Of a stretch of 64,000 bases of DNA, positions 26,138 to 34,480 are shown piece by piece; the stretch's first letter is position 1; each line of letters opens with the position of its first letter. The position numbers and the translations under genes are program-made. Under the pieces are notes generated by a model that was not told the DNA's origin, did not search any database, and saw nothing but the letters and a program-made list of their open reading frames with translations. The DNA lies in contig CAYZVO010000012.1 in NCBI GenBank assembly GCA_964481655.1, positions 1 through 64,000 on the forward strand, in the 5' to 3' direction. Origin of the DNA: CALDOK01 sp964481655. Its GTDB lineage: Bacteria; Myxococcota_A; UBA796; JAFGLY01.

Positions 26138-27189
26138 GCCTCGCCGCCGATCGCCGCGCCTGCGTGGCCTTCCTGCCCCAGGTCTCGCGCACCTTCGCCC
26201 TCAGCATCGAGGCCCTGCCCCCGGAGCTGCGGGAGCCGGTGCGGGTGGCCTACCTGCTGTGCCGCATCGTGGACACCATCGAGGACGAGCCGCGGGTCCC
26301 CCAGCCCGAGCGCACCCTGCGCTTCGACACCTTCGAGACCCTGCTGCTGGATGACGGGACCGATCCCAGCCAGCTCGAGCTGCTGTTCCGCAACCCGGAC
26401 CCCGCCGATCCCGAGGCCCTGCTCGCCAGCCAGGCCGGGGCGGTCTTTCGCTGCTTCCGGGCCATGCCGGAGCCCACCCGCGACGCCATCCGACCCCATG
26501 TCCTGGACATGTCCCTGGGCATGCGCATGTACACCCGTCGGGCCGCGGCGCACGGCGGGCTGCAGCTGCGGGACATGCCCGATCTGTCCCGCTACTGCTA
26601 CTACGTCGCCGGCACCGTGGGGGAGCTGCTCACCGACCTGTTCGAGCTCACCCAGCCCCAGCTCCCGCCGGAGCAGCGTCAGGCCGTGCACCAGCTCGCC
26701 GCCGACTTCGGCCAGGGCCTGCAGCTGGTGAACATCCTCAAGGATGTGGCCGGCGACATGGAGCGGGGGGTGGTCTACATGCCCCGCAGCCTGATGGAGC
26801 AGCACCAGCTCGAGCCGGCGCAGCTGCTCGAGCCCGGCCGCCGCGACGCCAGCCTGGCCTTGATCCGCGAGGTCGCCGACCACGCCCGGGACAGCCTCGA
26901 GCGCGCCAAGCTCTACGTGCGCCAGTGGCCCCTGCCCCACGGCGAGCCCATCCGCCTGTTCTGCTCGGTGCCGCTGCTGCTGGCCATCGCCACCCTGGAC
27001 GAGCTCGAGTCCAGCGAGGACACCCTGCAGCCTGGACGGACACCCAAGATCAGCCGGGCGACGCTGGGGAGCCTGCTGCAGCGGGCGGTGAAGGCCGCCG
27101 GGGACGACGCCGCGCTGGCCGCGCTGCTGGACATGCCCCTCGAGGACCGAGAGGCAGGCCAGGGGCGCTGGGCGAGCCGCTCGATATAG
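26134..27189 (+). CDS. Squalene/phytoene synthase family protein (squalene synthase-like)
   Basis: A 351-residue head-to-head prenyltransferase starting at a GTG that overlaps the upstream stop by 4 bp. It has SRTFALSIEALP, the first Asp motif CRIVDTIEDEP, YCYYVAGTVGELLTDLF and the second Asp motif VNILKDVAGDMERG. The DTIED form and the YYVAG helix look more like squalene synthases than phytoene synthases. With the upstream prenyl synthase it would give squalene for sterol or hopanoid synthesis, but no cyclase is in the window. Confidence 0.85.
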   Translation: MSLAADRRACVAFLPQVSRTFALSIEALPPELREPVRVAYLLCRIVDTIEDEPRVPQPERTLRFDTFETLLLDDGTDPSQLELLFRNPDPADPEALLASQAGAVFRCFRAMPEPTRDAIRPHVLDMSLGMRMYTRRAAAHGGLQLRDMPDLSRYCYYVAGTVGELLTDLFELTQPQLPPEQRQAVHQLAADFGQGLQLVNILKDVAGDMERGVVYMPRSLMEQHQLEPAQLLEPGRRDASLALIREVADHARDSLERAKLYVRQWPLPHGEPIRLFCSVPLLLAIATLDELESSEDTLQPGRTPKISRATLGSLLQRAVKAAGDDAALAALLDMPLEDREAGQGRWASRSI

Positions 27190-27206
27190 GAAATTCAATA
27201 GGGATT

Positions 27207-27226
27207 AAAGCCCGGACGGGGCCTTT
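27207..27226 (+). terminator. Weak hairpin after the squalene-synthase-like gene
   Basis: AAAGCCC faces GGG(GC)CTTT across GGAC, a stem with a two-base bulge, 18 bp after the stop and in the only AT-richer stretch nearby. It could end the isoprenoid operon before the HD-GYP gene. The bulge and lack of a long U-run make this a weak call. Confidence 0.3.
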
Positions 27227-27259
27227 CCGATGAGCCTGATGGCCAGGAACTGTCACCGA

Positions 27260-27458
27260 ATGTCTCCCACCGACCCCGAGAGCACCCTCCCCCTCCGCCA
27301 GCAGGGGCTCGAGGTCGCCCCCCGGGCGGCCCCGGCGGTCCGGGTGGGCCCCCAACGGGGGGTGCGCCCCCCGCACCCCCCCCCCCCCCCCCCCCGGCCC
27401 GCGGGGGGGGGGCCCCCCGCCGCCCCCGACCCCGGCGTTCCTGCTGGACCGCAAGCTG
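27260..27458 (+). other. Displaced 5' end of the HD-GYP gene with C/G homopolymer tract
   Basis: An ATG at 27260 opens a plausible N-terminus (MSPTDPESTLPLRQQGLEV). The sequence then turns into low-complexity C/G runs: 20 C at 27376-27395, 10 G at 27403-27412 and further mixed runs. After them a sensible frame resumes as PAFLLDRKLVV (from 27432) in a different phase. The neighbouring paralogue reads through the same spot as LALLPVPAVLIAED. The tract therefore looks like a sequencing or assembly error, or a real slippage tract, that breaks the PAS-like N-terminus. Confidence 0.7.
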
Positions 27459-29273
27459 GTGGTGCGCGCGCAGAACCAGAGCGCGGCGAAGCTGTTCGCC
27501 AGCGCCGCCAAGCCCGGTCAGGTAAACAGTGTCGGCGCGGCCATGGCCTGCGTGCACCGGCACACCCAGGGCTGTGCCAAGCGCGAGGGCTGCCAGCGCT
27601 GCCAGCTGCGCGCTGCGGTGACCATGGCCCTGGACGCCAACGAGCGGGTCGAGGCCCGGGAGATCCGCCTGGGCTGCCAGGACGGAGCCGAGGTCACCAT
27701 GCGGGTGTTGCTGCTTGGAGCCTCGGCGCTGAGGTTCGGCGCCGCCCACCTGGCCCTGATGACCCTGCAGGATCTCAGCCCCCAGGCCCGGAGCACAGAG
27801 AAGGGCTGGGTCGCCACCCGCCTGACCATGCTCGACAGCGTCGAGGGTCCCGTCGCGGTGGTGGACCCCCGCCTGGGGCAGCTGGTCCACGCCAACCCCG
27901 CCGCCGTGCGGTTGCTCGACCTGCCCCCTCGGGGGCTCCAACACGGTGCCTGCCAGGCGCTGGCCTGCAGCGCGCAGTCCGGCGACTGCCCCGTGCTCGA
28001 CCGGGGCGCCGAGTGCGACACCTCCGAGCGGGTGCTCATCCGGGGCGACGGCGAGCTGGCCATGCAGGTCACCGCACGGCCCCTCGACGTGGACGGCCGC
28101 AAGCTTGTGCTGGAGAGCCTGCGGCCCTTGGAGGAGCAGCGGCGGGTCGAGGGCATCATCCAGCGCCACAACGAGCGCCTCGAGGCCCTGCTGGAGCTGG
28201 GCCGCAAGCGGGATCAGGACGGCGCCGACGTGCTGGCCTGGGCACTGCAGGAGGCCATCAAGCTGACCCACTCCAAGTGCGGATACCTCTACTTCGTGGA
28301 CGCCTCCCAGCAGACCCTGAAGCTGCACGCCAGGACCGGCGAGGCGGCGAAGGGCACGCTCCCGAAGCTGCCGCGCAACATCGACGCGTACGAGGCCGGC
28401 ATCTGGGCCGACGCCCTGCGGCTGATGCAGCCGGTGACCCACAACGACTACCCCGGGCGCGGAGACATGCGCGCCGAGTACCCCGCTTGCTTCCGGGTGA
28501 CGCGCCACCTGAGCGTGCCCATCACCGAGGGGGGCCGGGTGGCCGCGGTGCTCGGGGTGGGCGACAAGATCGGAGACTACGACGACACCGATGTGGAGCA
28601 GCTGGGCCTGTTCGCCACGAGCGTCTGGGACCTGCTCCGCAGGCGCCAGGCCGAGGGCCAGCTGCGCAAGTCGGTGGCCAACCTGCGGCTGCTGCTGCGG
28701 GGCACCACCGAGGCCATCACCCGGGCCGTGGAGATCCGCGACCCCTACACCGCCGGGCACCAGCGACGGGTCTCGGACCTCGCCAGGGCCATCGCCGCCA
28801 AGTTGAAGCTGGCCAGCCCCCAGGTGGACGCCATCCGCATCGCCGCCATGCTCCATGACATCGGAAAGATCGCCGTGCCCGCCGACATCCTCACCAAGCC
28901 CAGCCGCCTGACTGAGCTCGAGTTCCGGCTGCTGCAGCAGCACCCTGTGCAGAGCTTCGAGATCCTCGAGCACGTGGCCATGCCCTTCCCCATCCACACC
29001 ATCGTGCGACAGCACCACGAGCGCCTGGACGGCTCGGGCTACCCCGACGGGCTCGAGGGCAAACAGATCCGCCCCGAGGCCCGCATCCTGGCCGTGGCCG
29101 ACGTGATGGAGGCCATGGTCTCCCACCGCCCCTACCGCCCGGCCCACAGCGTCGAGGACGCCCTGGCCGAGCTCCACCGCCAACGGGGCAGCGCCCTGGA
29201 TCGGCGGGTGGTGGACGCCTGCAGGGCCCTGTTCCTCCGGGACGGGTACAGCTTCGAGCGCGACGAGGGATGA
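27459..29273 (+). CDS. PAS-GAF-HD-GYP c-di-GMP phosphodiesterase, 5' end uncertain
   Basis: 604 residues from a GTG; the true start is probably 27260. N-terminal PAS-like sensor with a four-Cys cluster (ACVHRHTQGCAKREGCQRC), a second PAS-like unit with more Cys (about 125-220), and a GAF domain (about 250-395). The HD-GYP domain (about 405-600) has LHDIGKIAVP with the His-Asp metal pair, and HHERLDGSGYPDGL with the GYP motif intact. It hydrolyses c-di-GMP, probably to GMP. The C-terminal half closely matches the next gene, indicating duplication. Confidence 0.88.
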   Translation: MVRAQNQSAAKLFASAAKPGQVNSVGAAMACVHRHTQGCAKREGCQRCQLRAAVTMALDANERVEAREIRLGCQDGAEVTMRVLLLGASALRFGAAHLALMTLQDLSPQARSTEKGWVATRLTMLDSVEGPVAVVDPRLGQLVHANPAAVRLLDLPPRGLQHGACQALACSAQSGDCPVLDRGAECDTSERVLIRGDGELAMQVTARPLDVDGRKLVLESLRPLEEQRRVEGIIQRHNERLEALLELGRKRDQDGADVLAWALQEAIKLTHSKCGYLYFVDASQQTLKLHARTGEAAKGTLPKLPRNIDAYEAGIWADALRLMQPVTHNDYPGRGDMRAEYPACFRVTRHLSVPITEGGRVAAVLGVGDKIGDYDDTDVEQLGLFATSVWDLLRRRQAEGQLRKSVANLRLLLRGTTEAITRAVEIRDPYTAGHQRRVSDLARAIAAKLKLASPQVDAIRIAAMLHDIGKIAVPADILTKPSRLTELEFRLLQQHPVQSFEILEHVAMPFPIHTIVRQHHERLDGSGYPDGLEGKQIRPEARILAVADVMEAMVSHRPYRPAHSVEDALAELHRQRGSALDRRVVDACRALFLRDGYSFERDEG

Positions 29274-29397
29274 GCACGCATCCAGAACGGCCCACGGCCC
29301 GCCCCCCGTTTACCGGGTGCATCCGGTGTAATTCGATAATTCTCGTAGACCCCTTGCGCTGGACGGGCGGAAGCCCCACGATGGGGTCGAGGCCAAC

Positions 29398-30438
29398 GTG
29401 AGCACATCCCAACCACATCCCCCCGCCAGCCCTCGTGCGCTGCTGGCGCTGCTGCCCGTGCCGGCGGTGCTGATCGCCGAGGACTGGAGCCTGCGGCACT
29501 GGAACCAACCCGCCGCCACCCTGGTCGCCGCCGCCAGCGGACGCCGCCTGCAGGTGGGCGACAGCATCGGTGAGGCCCTGGGCTGCGAGCACGCCGGGGA
29601 GCAGGGCGAGGACTGTGGACGCGCCAGCGCCTGCCGGCGCTGCCCGGCCCGGACCAAGAGCCTCGAGGCCCTCGCGGCGGGGACGCAGAGCACCGGCGTG
29701 GTGCTCGACATCATCAGCCCCAGCGGCGTGCGCCAGGGCTACCAGCTGTCCGTGGGCCCCATCGCCCTGGCCGACGGCCCCGGCGTGCTGATGACCATCG
29801 TGGAGCACCAGCGGGACGAGCAACACGTCCGCGACACCGTGCGGCGCCTGCGGCGCCTGCTGGGTGGGTGCGTCGAGGCCATCACCCGGGCCGTCGAGAT
29901 GGGAGACCCCGCCACCGCCGGCCACCAGCGCCGGGTGTCGGACCTGGCCCGGAGCATCGCCACCGAGCTGGGCCTGTCGGCCCGGCAGGTGGACGCCATC
30001 CGCCTGGCCGCCATGCTGCACGACATCGGCAAGCTGGCGGTGCCCTCGGACATCCTCACCAAGCCCGCGGCGCTGACCCCGGCCCAGATGGCGCTGGTCC
30101 GCAACCACGCCCCGGCGGGGGCCGAGATCCTGGCCCCCATCGCCTACCCCGAGGGCTTGAGCAGCATCGTGGGCCAGCACCACGAGCGCGGCGACGGGAG
30201 CGGCTATCCGGCGGGCCTGCGAGGGGACGCCATCTGCGTCGAGGCCCGCATCCTGGCGGTCGCGGACGTGGTCGAGGCCATGCTCTCCCACCGCCCCTAC
30301 CGTCCGGCTCACAGCCTCGAGGCCGTGCTGCAGGAGCTGAAGCAGCAGCGCGGACGTCAGCTCGACGCCCGCGCCGTGGATGCCTGCATCCGCCTGTTCG
30401 AGGACCGGGGCTACCGGTTCCCCGAGGACCCGCGCTAG
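29398..30438 (+). CDS. PAS-like/HD-GYP c-di-GMP phosphodiesterase
   Basis: A 346-residue paralogue of the upstream gene without the GAF domain. It starts at GTG 29398. The sensor part (about 15-135) has the cysteine pattern GCEHAGEQGEDC followed by CRRC. The catalytic part has LHDIGKLAVPSDIL and HHERGDGSGYPAGL. Both enzymes should lower c-di-GMP, opposing the three GGDEF proteins nearby. The stop TAG shares the palindrome CTAG with the stop of the convergent glyA gene. Confidence 0.9.
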   Translation: MSTSQPHPPASPRALLALLPVPAVLIAEDWSLRHWNQPAATLVAAASGRRLQVGDSIGEALGCEHAGEQGEDCGRASACRRCPARTKSLEALAAGTQSTGVVLDIISPSGVRQGYQLSVGPIALADGPGVLMTIVEHQRDEQHVRDTVRRLRRLLGGCVEAITRAVEMGDPATAGHQRRVSDLARSIATELGLSARQVDAIRLAAMLHDIGKLAVPSDILTKPAALTPAQMALVRNHAPAGAEILAPIAYPEGLSSIVGQHHERGDGSGYPAGLRGDAICVEARILAVADVVEAMLSHRPYRPAHSLEAVLQELKQQRGRQLDARAVDACIRLFEDRGYRFPEDPR

Positions 30439-31742
30439 GCGTAGGTGAAGGTCGGGAACTTCGCGGTGAAGGCGAAGACCTCTTCCCGCAGGGCCGCGGC
30501 GGCGGCCTTGTCGGTGAAGATGCCGGTGCCCTTCTCGATCTTGCCGCGCTTGGTCAGGGCGCAGGTGCGGTCGATGAAATCGGCGATGGTGGCCATGTCC
30601 TCGGCCCCCATGCCGCGGCTGGTCACCGAGGGGGTGCCCACGCGGATGCCGTCGGGGAACAGCGGCTTCTGGTTGGGGCGGGCGTTGGGCACGGTGTTGA
30701 AGTTGCAGACGATGCCGCAGCGCTCCAGCGCGATGGCCACCCGGCGGCCGGGCAGCTTGCGGGACTCGAAGGTGTTGACCAGCAGCAGGTGGTTGTCGGT
30801 GCCGCCGCTCGAGACCTTGTAGCCGCGCTCCACCAGGGCCGCGGCCAGCGCCTTGGCGTTGCCCACCACGTTGTGGGTGTAAGCCTTGTACTCGGGGGTG
30901 GCGGCCTCGGCGAGGGCCACGCCGATGGCGGCGATGGTGTTGAAGTGGGGCCCGCCCTGCATGCCGGGGAACAGGGCCTTTTCGACCTTCTGGTAGTGCT
31001 CTTCCGACTTGGCCAGGATGAGCGCCGCGCGGGGGCCGCGGAGGGTCTTGTGGGTGGTGAAGGTGACGATGTCGATGTGGGGCCACGGCGAGGGGTGGGC
31101 GCCGCCGGCCACCAGGCCCGCGATGTGGGAGATGTCGGCCAGGGAGATGGCGCCGACGTCACGGGCGATCTTGCCGAACTCCTCGAAGTCGATGGTGCGC
31201 GGGTAGGCGGTGTAGCCGCAGACCAGCACGTCGGGCTGGAACTCCTGGGCCTGGCGCCGGATCTCGTCCATGTCCAGGACGTCGTCGGGGTTGCAGCCGT
31301 AGGCGCCGATCTCGAACCACTGGCCGGTCACCGAGACCGGGGAGCCGTGGGTCAGGTGGCCGCCGTGGTCCAGGCGCATGGCCATGATCTTGCCCTCGAA
31401 GGGCTTGATGAAGGCGGCGTAGACGGCGAGGTTGGCGGGGGCGCCGGACAGCCCCTGCACCACGGAGTGGGGGTAGCCGAAGACCTCGCAGGCCCGCTTC
31501 TGGACCAGCACTTCCATCTCGTCGGTGAACTTCTGGCCCTGGTAGTAGCGCTTGCCCGGGTAGCCTTCGCCGTACTTGTTGGTGAAGGTCGACGCCAGGG
31601 TGGCCCGCACGGCGGGCGAGGCGTAGTTCTCGGAAGGGATCAGCCGGATGCAGCGCTGCTGGCGCGCGTCTTCCTTGGCGACCAGGTCAGCCATGGCGGG
31701 ATCGGCTTCACGGATGGTGGCGACGATGTCTTCGGGGCGCAT
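30435..31742 (-). CDS. glyA: Serine hydroxymethyltransferase
   Basis: A 435-residue fold-type I PLP enzyme. It has LIPSENYASPAV, YGEGYPGKRYYQG, LDHGGHLTHGSPV, the ADISHIAGLVAGG strand and the PLP-lysine motif TTHKTLRGPR. It interconverts serine plus tetrahydrofolate with glycine plus methylene-tetrahydrofolate in the cytoplasm. The length is close to the bacterial norm. It is alone on its strand here, convergent with the HD-GYP gene with stops overlapping by 4 bp. Confidence 0.97.
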   Translation of the reverse strand: MRPEDIVATIREADPAMADLVAKEDARQQRCIRLIPSENYASPAVRATLASTFTNKYGEGYPGKRYYQGQKFTDEMEVLVQKRACEVFGYPHSVVQGLSGAPANLAVYAAFIKPFEGKIMAMRLDHGGHLTHGSPVSVTGQWFEIGAYGCNPDDVLDMDEIRRQAQEFQPDVLVCGYTAYPRTIDFEEFGKIARDVGAISLADISHIAGLVAGGAHPSPWPHIDIVTFTTHKTLRGPRAALILAKSEEHYQKVEKALFPGMQGGPHFNTIAAIGVALAEAATPEYKAYTHNVVGNAKALAAALVERGYKVSSGGTDNHLLLVNTFESRKLPGRRVAIALERCGIVCNFNTVPNARPNQKPLFPDGIRVGTPSVTSRGMGAEDMATIADFIDRTCALTKRGKIEKGTGIFTDKAAAAALREEVFAFTAKFPTFTYA

Positions 31743-31798
31743 GGGGACTCCTCGTTTTCCGGGGAAATGGGAGCCCCCCTATAGCGTGTCGCGGCCGC

Positions 31799-33499
31799 CT
31801 ATTCCTGGCCAAACACGTCCAAGCTGACGGCGTACAGGCCTTCGGTCCAGCTGCCGTCGGCGTCCTCGAGGCGGACGGAGTCGACGATGCGGGGCTGCAG
31901 GTCGATGCCCATGCCGAGGGGGTCATCCGTGCCACCCAGCAGCTCGCCCAGATCGATCTCGATCATGCCGCCCAGCAGAGACAGCAGGGACTCCAGGAAG
32001 CCGCCCAGGCCGTCGATGACCTCGGCCTCCTCCCAGCTGTCCTCGGTGGCGTAGTCGAGCACCGCGCCCTCGACCACGTCCAGGTCGATGCCGATGACCG
32101 AGCCGTCGTCGGTGACCTCGATGCCCAGCTCCACCGCCAGGCTGGCCTCGAGCCAGTCCTCGCAGCTCGAGCCGTGCATGGTCTCGATCTCGACCTGCAG
32201 ATCCGGCAGGTACAGCACCGCCAGGGGCGCGATGCCCTCCTGCATCCGCACGACATAGGCGTCGCCGGGCTCGAGGGAGAAGCACCAGCCGTCGTTGTCG
32301 GGGATGTCGTCGCCGCCGGGCAGGTTCTCCATGGGGCCGCCGATCATGTCGCCCATGAAGCCGCCCAGATCCATGCCCTGGTCGAGCATGCCCAGCAGGG
32401 TGTCGCCCAGCATGATGTCCAGCAGGCCCTCGTGCAGGCCCAGGACCGCGTGAGCGTCAGGGGCTTCGTCGAGGCCGGGCATGGGGATCGCGGGGGCGAC
32501 CTCGGGCATGGGCTCGTCGATGGCGATGCCCAGGCCCAGGGCCAGGCCCTCTTCGTCGCCGGCCAGCTCCACCAGCTCGGCGGCCAGCATCGTGCCCATC
32601 AGGTCCTGCTCGAAGGCGAAGGGCCCGCCCAGCTCGAAGGTACCGAACTCGGCCAGCACGAAGTCCAGCAGCCACTCGCCGAGGGGCTCGCTGACGTACT
32701 CGTTGAGCAGATCGAGGATCCACTCCACCACCCAGCCCTCGAGATCGCCGAACTCGGCGTCGGGCTCGTCAAGCGCCACGCCGGTCTCGGACAGCTCGAG
32801 CCAGACGATGCCGTCGTCGTCGAGCCAGGGGGTGGCCATGGCCGTGATCTCGATGAGGCCGTAGCCGAAGCTGATGTCGGAGCTGAAGCCGTAGCCGTAG
32901 ACATCGACCACGACCTCGTAGCCGAGCACCAGGTTGTTGATCGCGATGCCCACGTCGATGCCGCCCTCGACCGCGTCGAGCACCACCACGGTGGGATCGT
33001 GGATCGCGCCGGTGGCGTAGAAGCTGACGAACTCGCCCTCGTAGCTGGGCATGGCGGCGGTGATCTGATCGGCCCAGCCGGTGTCGTCGATCATGCCACC
33101 CAGCTGCTCACCCAGCAGCTCGAGGCCCGCGGGCAGCAGCCTGCCCGTGGCGCCATCGGGCCAGGTGTCGATGGGGTCGTGGCCCGAGAAGACCGGGATG
33201 CGCTCCCGGAGGTACTGATCGCCGTGCCAGGCCTCGACATCGACGATGCGGTAGGCGTGATCGACGGCGACGGCGGTGCGGAAGGCGCCGTGGGAGAGAT
33301 CGCTGAGCTCCACACCCTCGACGTGGACGATGGCGTCGTCCGGGTAGACCTTGCCCTCGACCTGAGCGTCGGCGTCGCCGAGGAAGTCGCCGTAGTGGGG
33401 CGAGGTGAGCTCGAGGGTCAGGGTCTCGTCGATGGGGACGAAGGCGTAGTCGGCGCGGCAGCCGACCAGCAGCAGGGCCGCGAGGGCGAGGCGGTTCAT
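31799..33499 (-). CDS. Large acidic lipoprotein, possibly lipid-binding
   Basis: A 566-residue lipoprotein (lipobox LLVGC, Cys14). It begins with Ig-like strands (about 25-110). The middle region (about 110-420) has long amphipathic helices such as WVVEWILDLLNEYVSEPLGE beside extended strands, a mix that recalls TULIP/BPI-type lipid-carrier folds, though I cannot confirm it. It is very acidic and nearly free of Lys. No catalytic motif is visible. It is divergent from the DUF2835 gene across about 70 bp. Confidence 0.65.
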   Translation of the reverse strand: MNRLALAALLLVGCRADYAFVPIDETLTLELTSPHYGDFLGDADAQVEGKVYPDDAIVHVEGVELSDLSHGAFRTAVAVDHAYRIVDVEAWHGDQYLRERIPVFSGHDPIDTWPDGATGRLLPAGLELLGEQLGGMIDDTGWADQITAAMPSYEGEFVSFYATGAIHDPTVVVLDAVEGGIDVGIAINNLVLGYEVVVDVYGYGFSSDISFGYGLIEITAMATPWLDDDGIVWLELSETGVALDEPDAEFGDLEGWVVEWILDLLNEYVSEPLGEWLLDFVLAEFGTFELGGPFAFEQDLMGTMLAAELVELAGDEEGLALGLGIAIDEPMPEVAPAIPMPGLDEAPDAHAVLGLHEGLLDIMLGDTLLGMLDQGMDLGGFMGDMIGGPMENLPGGDDIPDNDGWCFSLEPGDAYVVRMQEGIAPLAVLYLPDLQVEIETMHGSSCEDWLEASLAVELGIEVTDDGSVIGIDLDVVEGAVLDYATEDSWEEAEVIDGLGGFLESLLSLLGGMIEIDLGELLGGTDDPLGMGIDLQPRIVDSVRLEDADGSWTEGLYAVSLDVFGQE

Positions 33500-33570
33500 G
33501 GGGCCTCCGTGGAGTCCTTGGGCCGTTCTTGCTACCTTGGCCCGGCCATACGATAGCCAGGGAGTTCGGC

Positions 33571-33789
33571 ATGCGCGAGGTTCGCTTCAGCCTGGTCATC
33601 TCCGCCGAGGAGATGCTGCGGTACTACCAGGGTGCGGCCCAGAACGTGCTCGTCACCACCGACCGCGGCCTCAAGCTCCAGTTCCCCGCCGAGCACCTGC
33701 GCAGGTTCGTCACGGAGCAGGGCGTGCGTGGGCGCTTCGCGATCCGCTTCGACGCGAACAACCGCTTCGTGGACCTGCGACGGATCTGA
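33571..33789 (+). CDS. DUF2835 family protein
   Basis: A 72-residue protein matching the DUF2835 pattern along its full length: FSLVISAEEMLRYYQGAA, a central QFPAEHLRRFVT and the end GRFAIRFDANNRFVDLRRI. The family is found mainly in Proteobacteria and has no assigned role. ATG 33571 follows a GGGAG site; the longer reading has no such site. It precedes a lipoprotein gene by 81 bp. Confidence 0.85.
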   Translation: MREVRFSLVISAEEMLRYYQGAAQNVLVTTDRGLKLQFPAEHLRRFVTEQGVRGRFAIRFDANNRFVDLRRI

Positions 33790-33870
33790 CGATCCCGGTC
33801 ATCCCGGAAGCACGGCCGCCCGTGATATGCGGCTCGCCTTGCCCCCAACCGAACCCCCAAGGAGTACCCC

Positions 33871-34467
33871 ATGCGCCGCGCTGCCACGTTCTCCGCCCTC
33901 GCCTTCGGCCTGATCCTCTCCCTCGCCTGCGGGGGCCTCGGCTCCGAGGCCGAGCCCTGCCCCGAGCCCGAGCCCTGCCCCGCCGACGGCGAATGCTGCG
34001 ACACCGAAGATGTGCTCCTGATGAGCGCCATGGGGCTGAGCGACGAGGCCATGATCGCCGCCATCGAGACCGACACGGTGGACTTCGAGGTCCCCGAGGC
34101 CGATGTGCTGCGGCTGCAGGAAGCCCAGATCTCCCAGGACGTCATCGACGCGCTGGTCGGCAAGGCGCCAGCCGCCACCACCCAGGGTGCCCCCAAGGTG
34201 CCGCCGCTGGATGTGTCCATGACCTACACCGCCGGCGCGCGGACCTTCGTGCTCAACAACCACTCGGCGAAGACCTACACGACCCTGGTGCTCACCGCGA
34301 ACGGCGAGTACGTCTACCGGCTCAAGAAGCTGCCCGTGGGCGCCGAGGACAGCATCCGGCTCTCCACCTTCACCTCGCGCAACTCGGGTCAGTCGCTCAA
34401 GGCCAAGGAAGGCATCCGGACCATGTACATCAGCGCCGACCAGGGCGTGTGGTCCAAGAGCTTCTAG
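33871..34467 (+). CDS. Small lipoprotein of unknown function
   Basis: A 198-residue lipoprotein (lipobox LSLAC, Cys20). After a Cys/Pro/Glu-rich segment (about 27-45), possibly disulfide-linked, comes a helical stretch with the repeated pattern LSDEAMIAAIETD and ISQDVIDALVG. A C-terminal beta domain (about 110-198) follows, with RTFVLNNHSAKTYTTLVLTA. The helical unit resembles short repeats that bind peptides or pack between domains. No family is recognised. AAGGAG precedes the ATG. Confidence 0.75.
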   Translation: MRRAATFSALAFGLILSLACGGLGSEAEPCPEPEPCPADGECCDTEDVLLMSAMGLSDEAMIAAIETDTVDFEVPEADVLRLQEAQISQDVIDALVGKAPAATTQGAPKVPPLDVSMTYTAGARTFVLNNHSAKTYTTLVLTANGEYVYRLKKLPVGAEDSIRLSTFTSRNSGQSLKAKEGIRTMYISADQGVWSKSF

Positions 34468-34480
34468 ACGCCGTCGCGCC

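Noticed and set aside
29274..29397. c-di-GMP riboswitch upstream of the second HD-GYP gene
   Set aside because: I looked for the conserved GEMM-type core bases and paired stems and did not find them; the spacer has short GC stems only.
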